From: an uncultured Bacteroidales bacterium
Lineage (GTDB): Bacteria > Bacteroidota > Bacteroidia > Bacteroidales > Muribaculaceae
NCBI GenBank assembly: GCA_905210435.1
Contig: CAJLWO010000064.1
Span: 1 to 14,641 of the forward strand
Reading direction: 5' to 3'
DNA length: 14,641 nucleotides
Within the stretch, counting starts at the first letter, position 1. Each line of letters begins with the position of its first letter. The notes under the pieces were generated by a model. The model made no database searches and had not been told where the DNA came from. It saw only the letters and a list, made by a program, of their open reading frames with translations. Positions 1 through 6,924 of this stretch are shown piece after piece. The position numbers were made by a program, and so were the translations under genes.

Positions 1-10
1 GGCGGCCTTC

Positions 11-119
11 GGGCGCCGTCACCGTGTATCGGCCTACCGGGCACACCGAAGCATAGCGGAGGTGTGCCCGGTTACTGATAAATCGGTATCCTGTCGGATA
101 CCAGCCGATATTGACGCCC
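11..119. repeat. Nested inverted-repeat element, possible multibranched structured RNA or palindromic intergenic repeat
   Basis: Four complementary pairs nest inside one another. GGGC (11-14) and GTCA (18-21) pair with TGAC (112-115) and GCCC (116-119), leaving a 3-base bulge. TATCGGC (27-33) pairs with GCCGATA (104-110). Inside this closing helix are two hairpins: a perfect 12-bp stem (36-47 with 61-72, 13-base loop) and a perfect 7-bp stem (85-91 with 96-102, loop TGTC). No T-run follows on either strand, so it does not look like an intrinsic terminator. It lies about 70 bases past the ribBA stop codon. It is more GC-rich than the AT-rich 120-188 stretch beside it. It is open in one frame on each strand (plus frame to a stop at 125-127), but with no plausible start, which fits palindromic DNA better than a gene. 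Function unknown; the strand is not determined. Confidence 0.55.
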
Positions 120-188
120 TTAAGTAAACTGCATTGAATCGCGTCCGCACAATTCCGTATATTTTGAGTTTTGCAAATTCCTCTTGAA
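120..188. other. AT-rich spacer between ribBA and the left-end element
   Basis: No gene, promoter of the Bacteroidota type, or hairpin followed by a T-run is visible here. The ribBA transcript therefore has no obvious intrinsic terminator of its own before the structured element at 11-119. Confidence 0.5.
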
Positions 189-1412
189 TTATAGCTTGTG
201 TAGGTCGTGGCCCATGAGGTTCTTTTTGGCCGTCATGTAGTCGCGGTTGTAGGTGTTGGGCTCAATTTCTATCGGTACGTTTTCAACTACCGTCAGTCCG
301 TAGCCTTCCAGACCTATGCGTTTCACGGGATTGTTGGTGAGCAGGCGCATGTCGGTGATGCCGAGACTGCGTAGTATCTGCGCGCCTACGCCATAGTCGC
401 GTTCGTCGGCTTTGTGTCCGAGCAGAATGTTGGCTTCCACGGTGTCGTGACCCTCTTCCTGAAGTTTGTAGGCATGGATTTTGTCCATCAGTCCGATGCC
501 TCGGCCTTCCTGGTTGAGATATACGACGGCTCCGCGTCCCTCCTTTTCTATCAGCTCAAGCGCTTTGTGGAGCTGCTCGCCGCAGTCACAGCGTTTTGAA
601 CCGAAAATATCGCCTGTGGCGCACGACGAATGTACGCGCACAAGTACCGGCCCGGGAGTGGTGACATCGCCTTTGATGATGGCGATATGCTCCAGTCCGT
701 TGTTTTTCTGACGGAAGGGGATAAGACGGAAATGGCCGTAGCGTGTGGGCATGTCGACCTCCACACCTCTTTCCACAAGGCTCTCGCGGGCGTTGCGGTA
801 GGCGATAAGGTCCTTGATGGATATAAGTTTCAGACCCCACTCCTTTGCGCGGCGGCGCAGTTCGGGCAGACGTGCCATTGTGCCGTCGTCGCTCATGATT
901 TCCATAAGGGCAGCCACGGGCTGGAGACCGGCGAGACGTGCGAGGTCGACAGCAGCCTCGGTGTGGCCCGAACGACGCAATACGCCGGCGTCCTGAGCAA
1001 AAAGCGGATTGATATGGCCGGGGCGTCCGAATGTGGCGGCTGTAGATGCCGGGTCGGCGAGGGCGCGGATTGTAGCGCAACGGTCGTTGATGGATACGCC
1101 GGTGCTGCATCCTTCGAGCTTGTCGACAGTGATGGTGAACGGTGTGCCGAGTACTGATGTGTTTACGTCGACCTGATGCGGCAGTTCAAGCTCCCTGCAG
1201 CGCGATATTGTCATCGGCACGCAAAGTACGCCGCGGGCGTTCTTGAGCATGAAATTGACCTGCTCGGGAGTTATTTTTTCAGCTGCGACAATGAGGTCAC
1301 CCTCATTCTCGCGGTCCTCGTCGTCGACAACAATCACCATTTTACCTTCGGCGAAGTCAGCGATGGCATCTTCAATCTTATCTAATTTTATATCTTCTTT
1401 AATATCTTCCAT
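189..1412 (-). CDS. ribBA: Bifunctional 3,4-dihydroxy-2-butanone-4-phosphate synthase / GTP cyclohydrolase II
   Basis: This 407-residue cytosolic enzyme supplies both precursors of riboflavin. RibB makes 3,4-dihydroxy-2-butanone 4-phosphate from ribulose 5-phosphate; RibA opens GTP to the diaminopyrimidine precursor. The RibB half (about 10-207) shows DDEDRENEGD at 30-39, the GRPGHINPL stretch near 129-137 and RRSGHTEAAVDL at 146-157. The RibA half (about 210-404) shows HSSCATGD at 261-268 and RCDCGEQ at 274-280. This gives the three zinc-binding cysteines C264, C275 and C277. QEGRGIGL at 301-308 and LLTNNPVK at 357-364 follow. Length and domain order are normal for fused RibBA, and all key motifs are present. 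It lies 33 bases after the LptF/G-like gene on the same strand, with no promoter seen between them, so it is probably cotranscribed. I found no FMN riboswitch upstream. The ATG at 1412 has no clear Shine-Dalgarno site, as is usual in this phylum. Confidence 0.97.
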   Translation of the reverse strand: MEDIKEDIKLDKIEDAIADFAEGKMVIVVDDEDRENEGDLIVAAEKITPEQVNFMLKNARGVLCVPMTISRCRELELPHQVDVNTSVLGTPFTITVDKLEGCSTGVSINDRCATIRALADPASTAATFGRPGHINPLFAQDAGVLRRSGHTEAAVDLARLAGLQPVAALMEIMSDDGTMARLPELRRRAKEWGLKLISIKDLIAYRNARESLVERGVEVDMPTRYGHFRLIPFRQKNNGLEHIAIIKGDVTTPGPVLVRVHSSCATGDIFGSKRCDCGEQLHKALELIEKEGRGAVVYLNQEGRGIGLMDKIHAYKLQEEGHDTVEANILLGHKADERDYGVGAQILRSLGITDMRLLTNNPVKRIGLEGYGLTVVENVPIEIEPNTYNRDYMTAKKNLMGHDLHKL

Positions 1413-1426
1413 ATCGGTTGTATTGA

Positions 1427-1446
1427 GTAATGTAGTCTTACATTGT
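1427..1446 (-). other. Small intercistronic hairpin between lptF/G-like gene and ribBA
   Basis: AATGTA (1429-1434) and TACATT (1439-1444) form a 6-bp stem around the loop GTCT; two G-U pairs could extend it. It fills much of the 33-base gap and lies just upstream of the ribBA start. No T-run suitable for termination follows. It might affect mRNA stability or ribBA translation, but the stem is AT-rich and short. Confidence 0.35.
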
Positions 1447-3278
1447 CATTCATTATCTGCTGAATCCTGTTCCTTCTGCGCTTCTGCTACAAACCATTGC
1501 CGGAGCAGTTCGTTATTCTCGACGAGCAGATTAAAGTCGCGCGGATTAATCTTATAGGGATATTTATTCAATATCAATATTACCTGATAGCTTCGCGAGT
1601 TGGCCAGATAGTCAATCAGTATGTTCATTGAACGCATACATTCAGTCGATTGTTTTGTGCCGAACAGTCTGACTGCCAGTTTGCGCAACGGCAACATACG
1701 GCGGTAGGTGTCGCGGAATGATTTGAGGTCACTGTCGAAATTGCCGATGACCTTGAGCGCACCCTGTGGCGTGACCTCATTGAGTGTAAACTCTTTAGGC
1801 TCGAGTGTGCGTTTGTGCTTGCCCCGCAGTTTTGTCCATAATGCCTTGTAGGCATCGATGTTGAATACGCCGGAATCATGCACGGCCTTGTAGGTGAAGA
1901 ATATGCCGAGCGGCAGAAGAACTGCCGAACTGAGCCACATGCCTTCGACGATGCTTACACGGCCATCCTTTGCCATCTTATAGCCTGTATTGTCAATTAT
2001 ATAGTAGATGATGAACAGGATGACTGACACCACGAGCGGCAGACCGATACCACCTTTGCGTATGATGGCGCCGAGCGGAGCTCCGATGAAGAAGAATATT
2101 ATGCAGGCGAATGACAGCGTGAATTTCTTCTGAAGCTCGATGCCGTGGCGGCGTATCTGCTTGCGGTCTTCCTCCATGAGTTTGCTTTTGTACTCATAGT
2201 CCATCTTGACGCTGCGGGCTTTGTAGAGCGCCTGGTTTATGATGGTGGCTTCGTCGAGTCCCGAATTGTTATGGAAAAGGGAGTCGATATCAAGTGGCTT
2301 GTCAAGCGATATTTCCTTCTGTGGTGCACGCGTTGTCCCTTCGGAAGTGGTGTAGGTCGTATAATATGGCAATGCAAAATATGGCTTTTCCTTTATTTCG
2401 CCGGCATATACATGGCCTACGCTGTCGACTCGCGCCTGAACGGAGTCAATTGTTGCATGCAGTTCCGTAATGTTTTTGCCGACATACTGTTTGCGCATGG
2501 CCGATTCGTCCATGCGGTTGAAATTGGCGTCAAACGGGATGATGATGTCTTTCTGCGCGAAAGTCTCGCGGCGGTAGGGGAGATTGTTGGACTGCACTCC
2601 GGCCGTGGTGGAGCGCAGGTTCTCGAACTGTTCGCCCTGATATATGTTGAGCAGCAGTCTTGTCTTGTCGGGCGTGAGGGATATTTTGCCTGAATCGGCC
2701 ACGATGATGCGGGTATTGTCAGTGCCTCCGCTCATGTCGTATATCATGAGTTCGTGGAGCGTGCCGCTGATTTTATCCTTCTCTTCCACGTAGATGTTGA
2801 TACCCGGTATCTGGTCGTAGAACGCTTTTTCCGGAATCTCCATTTCGGGCGATTTCTGCTTCATGGAGTAGAGCAGGGTGTACATCTTCACCTGAGCTAC
2901 AGGCAGTACGTTGTTCTGGAAGAAGAATGCACTGCCGGCTATTAGAAGAATGAGAATAATAAGCGGACGCATTGTCTTGAGGAGCGACACTCCGGATGCC
3001 TTCATGGCAGTAAGCTCGAATTTCTCACCGAGATTGCCGAACGTCATGAGCGAGGCAAGGAGTATGGCAAGGGGGAGAGCCATCGGCACCATGGTCAATG
3101 CCGCATAGAAGAAGAGTTCGCCGATGGCGGTAATCTCAAGTCCTTTTCCCACGAGGTCGTCGATATAACGCCACAGGAACTGCATCAGGACTATGAACAA
3201 GCAGATGAAAAACGTCATTACAAACACCGGAAGGAATGTCTGCAACATGAACGTATATAGTCGCTTGGGTCGGTACAT
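1446..3278 (-). CDS. LptF/LptG-family lipopolysaccharide export permease with long cytoplasmic tail
   Basis: Inner-membrane permease of the YjgP/YjgQ (LptF/LptG) family, which works with the LptB ATPase to lift lipopolysaccharide out of the inner membrane. The 610 residues fit the family plan. Three membrane segments come first (about 10-36, 53-80, 103-121), with the conserved FGNLGEKFELTAMKASG stretch (80-96) in the cytoplasmic loop that contacts the ATPase. A periplasmic domain of about 260 residues follows, then three more segments (about 388-406, 411-430, 447-465) with GAPLGAIIRKGG at 399-410. Beyond the usual six-helix core there is a charged cytoplasmic tail of about 145 residues (466-610), an extension I associate with Bacteroidota homologues. 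The sequence does not let me choose between LptF and LptG. It is the first gene of its unit, with a good promoter only about 40 bases upstream, and ribBA follows. Confidence 0.93.
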   Translation of the reverse strand: MYRPKRLYTFMLQTFLPVFVMTFFICLFIVLMQFLWRYIDDLVGKGLEITAIGELFFYAALTMVPMALPLAILLASLMTFGNLGEKFELTAMKASGVSLLKTMRPLIILILLIAGSAFFFQNNVLPVAQVKMYTLLYSMKQKSPEMEIPEKAFYDQIPGINIYVEEKDKISGTLHELMIYDMSGGTDNTRIIVADSGKISLTPDKTRLLLNIYQGEQFENLRSTTAGVQSNNLPYRRETFAQKDIIIPFDANFNRMDESAMRKQYVGKNITELHATIDSVQARVDSVGHVYAGEIKEKPYFALPYYTTYTTSEGTTRAPQKEISLDKPLDIDSLFHNNSGLDEATIINQALYKARSVKMDYEYKSKLMEEDRKQIRRHGIELQKKFTLSFACIIFFFIGAPLGAIIRKGGIGLPLVVSVILFIIYYIIDNTGYKMAKDGRVSIVEGMWLSSAVLLPLGIFFTYKAVHDSGVFNIDAYKALWTKLRGKHKRTLEPKEFTLNEVTPQGALKVIGNFDSDLKSFRDTYRRMLPLRKLAVRLFGTKQSTECMRSMNILIDYLANSRSYQVILILNKYPYKINPRDFNLLVENNELLRQWFVAEAQKEQDSADNE

Positions 3279-3316
3279 CTATTGAAAACTAAGAGGTCTC
3301 TAAAAAAATCCGAATG

Positions 3317-3347
3317 CAAATTTACGCATTTTAAGCAGGTATACAAA
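3317..3347 (-). promoter_or_regulatory. Promoter of the lptF/G-like - ribBA unit
   Basis: Read on the minus strand, TTTG (3344-3347) is followed by 19 bases and then TAAATTTG (3317-3324). This matches the Bacteroidota primary sigma consensus TTTG / TAnnTTTG. The predicted start site near 3310 would give a leader of only about 30 bases before the ATG at 3278. Confidence 0.7.
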
Positions 3348-3373
3348 ATTAATCGTGATGAAATTGGAGCATA

Positions 3374-3406
3374 ATAAAAACGGGGAGACCGTGAAAGTCT
3401 CCCCGT
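3374..3406 (-). terminator. Intrinsic terminator of the lipoprotein operon
   Basis: A perfect 10-bp stem pairs 3380-3389 with 3397-3406 (CGGGGAGAC against GTCTCCCCG plus one A-T pair) around a 7-base loop. On the minus strand it is followed by TTTTTATTAT. It lies 33 bases past the stop of the 725-residue lipoprotein gene and before the next unit's promoter, exactly where termination is expected. Confidence 0.88.
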
Positions 3407-3439
3407 AGGTTGAAATATATCGGCAGGATTGCCGGCGTA

Positions 3440-5617
3440 TTAATAGACGAGTTCGAAATCGTCAATCCACATTTTTGAATCGCCTCCGCAGAAGTAGTCG
3501 CCGTAGCGCGATGCGGAGCAGGTGATGGCGATATTGGTGCCTTTGACGTCGGTCTTGAAGTATTCAATCGGAATATTGAATTCAATCATGCCGTCGCCTT
3601 GGGTGGCGTCTACGATGAGCTGTCCGTAGCCGATGACGTTGGGACGGTTGACATCGAATACCTGTCCTGATTTCGTCTCGACAACAATAGGCCATGTCTT
3701 TTCCTTTCCATTATCAGTGCTGCTCGCAGTCATCTTGTTGCTGTCGTCAAGGATTGCAATATAGATGATGCCCTGGTCCATCTGACCTTTATGAGCCTCC
3801 ATTTCCTGGTATTTCTCGGGAAGATTTTTTTTGTCGCAGTCATTATAGCTGATTGTACCGGGTTCGTAGCGCACGTAGCCTTTAAGAACTTTCGGTCGTG
3901 AGGCGAACGGTCGTCCCCAGCCGAGGATACCGTCAGTACCGTCGGTTTTGAGATACTGACCGATGAATATATTTCCGGCGGCAAAACGTCCGATGCCAAA
4001 TAATGCTACTTTTTGCGATGTCAGCAGGGCGGAATACTGTCCGGAGTGTGTGTAGGTACCGTCGGGGGTAGTCACTTGCTTGGAGAGCGAGGCAGAACCG
4101 TGGTTGCCCGAATCCCAAAACATCTCGTCGCCTTCGGCGTAGATAAGGTTGCCGTTTTTGCCTGACTTAATCTGCCAGTCTTCAAAACTTGTATTGGGAA
4201 GCTGGAGATTGGCTTCGGTGGTGATAGTCTTCGGCGCACTTTCAAATCCGGTGCATACCACGCGGTATTCGTAAGTAGTGCCGGGCGTAAGACCGGTAAT
4301 CTCGGCTGAAAGATTTACGCCATCAAGAGTTGTGTCGGCAGCTGTCCAGGCTGAGTCACCGGCTTTGCGGTATTCGAGACGACCGTCGGTAGCCGTTGCG
4401 TCGAGCAGACGGCCATAAATCATAGCTGATGTAGCCCAAGTGGTGGGAGCCGCTGCGCTTACCTCGACTGCTTCAGCCTTGGCGTTGGTGACGGTTATCG
4501 GCATTGCGACCACAGATTTCTTGCCGAGCGCATCGGTTGCCGTGACGTTCATCTGATACTCGCCGGCGGGGATTGCATTGAGCCACTCCTCGTTGAAGTT
4601 GATTTTCATGTTGGAGATGTCGTCAGCCTCGTTGTATACATAGTTCCATTCGATACCGGCCGCATTGAGCGAGGCGCATACGCTTGCGTCGGCGGTCATC
4701 AGGTCGATGTCGTTGCCTCCGATGGTCGTTGCAAGAAGGGGGGAGTCGAGAACTACATTCTTAAGAGCTGAAGAGGCTGTGATGTAGAGCGATTTTTTAT
4801 CAAACATGCCCGGTTGACCGGTAATGCCCTGCTTGATGTCGAAAGATGTACCGACAATTTTTGGCGCTACCGTTATCAGAATCTCATCCTCGGAGTCGAT
4901 TGTGCTCTCGTCAATGACGATATTGATGAATGCGCCGCCGTTGTCGCTTGAAGATGGTGTGTAGGTGACGTGGAGCACATACTCGGTAGCGGACTGGACA
5001 TTTTCGATCACACCTTCCTTGGTGAAAGCGGAGCCGTCGGCCAGTTTGCCTTTGAGCGACCATGTCAGATTTTTCGAGCCGGAGGGCATCATAAAGTAGC
5101 CTTTGCGTGTCTCTTTGCCTACGAAGTCAAGCGAACCACGGCTGTGGCCTACGGTAATGGTATAGTCGGTGAGCACGCCGTCGATATTGTCGGAATAATC
5201 GACCGATGCCACGACATTGGCGATGCGGCAGGGGAGTTCCACGCGGGTGGTACCCGATGTGATGGTGAAGGGAGCGCGGCCTTTATAGTACTTCGCATCA
5301 AATGAGGCCGAGAGGCTGTCGCCGGCCCATGCTTCGGCCACATAGTTTCCGCCAAGCAGTTTTATGCCGTCGGCAGGAAGGTTCTGCAGCCCTTCGTATT
5401 TGCGTACAAGGCCTTTTGAGCCTGAAATCCAGATGATGGTCGATGAGGACAGTTCCTCCTCGAGTGTGGCGCGGGACGCCACTTTGACATCATTGCTGAA
5501 CGATGCCGTAAGCATCACTTTCCCTTCTCCCTCAAGAGCGTAATCATGATTGTCGGAGCATGCCGAGGCCAGAGTCAGTCCGGCGGCAAGTACTCCTGCG
5601 ATATATATTTTTCTCAT
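3440..5617 (-). CDS. DUF4493 / FN3-like / PCMD-domain surface lipoprotein (725 aa)
   Basis: Probable outer-membrane lipoprotein; no enzymatic role can be claimed. The signal peptide ends at LASAC, giving lipidated Cys20. SDNHD follows, resembling the acidic signal that sends Bacteroidota lipoproteins to the cell surface. The N-terminal part (about 28-220) looks like DUF4493, including KVASR at 45-49 and ETRKGYF at 169-175. A middle beta-rich domain (about 225-380), an FN3-like module (about 384-467, with GLTPGTTYEYRV at 442-453) and a C-terminal domain from LPNTSFEDW (473) to MWIDDFELVY (716-725) follow. The last resembles PCMD (putative carbohydrate metabolism domain, jelly-roll-like). It is the last gene of a three-gene operon. 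Its ATG is two bases from the stop of the 429-residue gene, and AGGAG ten bases upstream is one of the few Shine-Dalgarno-like sites here. A polysaccharide- or matrix-related role is only a guess from the fold name. Confidence 0.85.
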   Translation of the reverse strand: MRKIYIAGVLAAGLTLASACSDNHDYALEGEGKVMLTASFSNDVKVASRATLEEELSSSTIIWISGSKGLVRKYEGLQNLPADGIKLLGGNYVAEAWAGDSLSASFDAKYYKGRAPFTITSGTTRVELPCRIANVVASVDYSDNIDGVLTDYTITVGHSRGSLDFVGKETRKGYFMMPSGSKNLTWSLKGKLADGSAFTKEGVIENVQSATEYVLHVTYTPSSSDNGGAFINIVIDESTIDSEDEILITVAPKIVGTSFDIKQGITGQPGMFDKKSLYITASSALKNVVLDSPLLATTIGGNDIDLMTADASVCASLNAAGIEWNYVYNEADDISNMKINFNEEWLNAIPAGEYQMNVTATDALGKKSVVAMPITVTNAKAEAVEVSAAAPTTWATSAMIYGRLLDATATDGRLEYRKAGDSAWTAADTTLDGVNLSAEITGLTPGTTYEYRVVCTGFESAPKTITTEANLQLPNTSFEDWQIKSGKNGNLIYAEGDEMFWDSGNHGSASLSKQVTTPDGTYTHSGQYSALLTSQKVALFGIGRFAAGNIFIGQYLKTDGTDGILGWGRPFASRPKVLKGYVRYEPGTISYNDCDKKNLPEKYQEMEAHKGQMDQGIIYIAILDDSNKMTASSTDNGKEKTWPIVVETKSGQVFDVNRPNVIGYGQLIVDATQGDGMIEFNIPIEYFKTDVKGTNIAITCSASRYGDYFCGGDSKMWIDDFELVY

Positions 5618-5619
5618 CG

Positions 5620-6909
5620 TTATTCTACTCCTGAAATAAAGGTTAATACTACTGTTTTCTCATTTCCCTTATCGTCAACGGCTGTCAGATGGAATTTATG
5701 AATATCATTCGGGGTGGTGCTGAGGTTGAGCAAGGGGATGAACGGGGTGAGGTTGAATGTAACCTCGGTCTGACCTTTGACATTGTCGCCGACGGGGAAG
5801 TTGAAGCCTTCGGGGTCGCCGAGAGTCTGCTCAAGGTCTGCGGGAAGGTTGGCGAGGTCGAATTTGGTGACCAGACCCACGCTGCCGAGGAACTCGTCGG
5901 TCAGGTAGCCTGACTCAATTTCCACCTTGAGGTTGGTCAACGGATTGACCGATTTGATCACGACGCTGTAGTCATTGCCTTCAACCGCCGGATTGACCTC
6001 AGTGAGCGAGATGCTTGTATCGAATGTGAAGTATTCATCCTTGGGGTCATCGGGATTGTCAGGATTATCGGGGTTATCCGGGTCTTCGGGGTCTTCGTGA
6101 CCGGGACGGTCGCCGTCAATCACATCTTCATCGGGCGCTACATTGCCTTCGATGCTTTCGTCGATTGTCGACATGTCGATGGTGATGCCGTCGGTGATGT
6201 CGATGTTGCCTGATTCGTCGGGTATAGTCGGGTCGCCGCCTTTCACGCTATAAGTGATGATGCGGTGCTGGCCGGCTTCAACATCGGTGTATACTTTGCG
6301 TATCTCCTCGTAGTTGCCGTAGATTGTGCCTGAGAAGGTTGCAATCAGTGTCGAACTGCCTTCGATGGCCTGGAAATAGCCTGAGCGGGTTTCTTCGGGT
6401 CCGAATTCGAGACGTCCTTCATCGTTGGCAATTACGGTCACTTTGCAGTCGTCTTCCATGATTTTTTTCAAATCTTCGGAAAATCTGATTGAGACTTTGA
6501 TGTTGGAGAGTTTGCATGTCACTGTGCCGGCATTTGTGAGCTGGTTTTTGGCGATGTTGAATTTTTGGGATGAGCCTTTGAAGAAAGGAGCGTCCCACGC
6601 AGCTTTTTCCTGATTGTGGGAGATGACGTCGATTGTGTAGCCTTCGCCCACGGGCAGGGTAATTATTTCAGGCATCTCGGCAAACTTCCACTGCTGCATC
6701 TGTTTGCCTTCGGCATCGTTGACGGTGACGATAAAGTTGCTTACGTCGACTCCGGCCCGTTTGATTACATTTTCGGCGTTGGTTACGTCGATAGCTTCCA
6801 TTCGCAATTGCCCTTCGCCCTCATCTTCGGGCGCGGGTGTCCAGTTGTCATGGCATGATGACATCATGAACGTCGCGATTGCTAAAGCTGAAAATATTTT
6901 ATATTTCAT
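5620..6909 (-). CDS. DUF4493-type lipoprotein lacking the PCMD module (429 aa)
   Basis: Probable surface lipoprotein of unknown function. The signal peptide ends at MMSSC, so Cys19 is the likely lipidation site, followed by HDN. The DUF4493-like domain (about 32-224) has IKRAGVDVSNF near 49-59 and the motif ETRSGYF at 173-179, which its two neighbours share. An acidic Asp/Pro linker (273-289, three DNP units) leads to a second domain (about 295-427). That domain corresponds in position and style to the middle domain of the other two proteins: alpha-like EFLGSVGL and ADLEQTLG stretches, then a final beta strand ending in VVLTFISGVE. The protein stops there, with no FN3-like or PCMD module. The stop is clean and the next gene starts two bases later, so this looks like a real short paralogue and not a frameshift. 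It lies 15 bases after the 801-residue gene. Confidence 0.82.
   Translation of the reverse strand: MKYKIFSALAIATFMMSSCHDNWTPAPEDEGEGQLRMEAIDVTNAENVIKRAGVDVSNFIVTVNDAEGKQMQQWKFAEMPEIITLPVGEGYTIDVISHNQEKAAWDAPFFKGSSQKFNIAKNQLTNAGTVTCKLSNIKVSIRFSEDLKKIMEDDCKVTVIANDEGRLEFGPEETRSGYFQAIEGSSTLIATFSGTIYGNYEEIRKVYTDVEAGQHRIITYSVKGGDPTIPDESGNIDITDGITIDMSTIDESIEGNVAPDEDVIDGDRPGHEDPEDPDNPDNPDNPDDPKDEYFTFDTSISLTEVNPAVEGNDYSVVIKSVNPLTNLKVEIESGYLTDEFLGSVGLVTKFDLANLPADLEQTLGDPEGFNFPVGDNVKGQTEVTFNLTPFIPLLNLSTTPNDIHKFHLTAVDDKGNEKTVVLTFISGVE
6043..6093 (-). repeat. Asp/Pro linker encoded by short 9-base tandem repeats
   Basis: Residues 273-289 of the 429-residue lipoprotein are built from D-x-P units, with DNP three times in a row at 278-286. 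At DNA level this is a run of near-identical 9-base units. Such tracts change length by slippage and act as flexible interdomain spacers. Confidence 0.7.
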
Positions 6910-6924
6910 GTTCAGTAATTTCTA

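Noticed and set aside
1..188. Partial coding region at the left edge (open on plus frame 2 to 127, and on one minus frame)
   Set aside because: No start codon or family resemblance, and long palindromes leave frames open on both strands. A gene continuing left of the window cannot be fully excluded.
630..1157. A 175-codon plus-strand open frame and a 174-codon minus-strand frame (586-1110)
   Set aside because: Both overlap the conserved RibB and RibA motifs in other frames.
1413..1445. FMN riboswitch before ribBA
   Set aside because: The gap is only 33 bases and shows none of the conserved RFN element segments.
2145..2693. A 182-codon plus-strand open frame
   Set aside because: It is antisense to the periplasmic domain of the LptF/G-like gene, with no protein features of its own.
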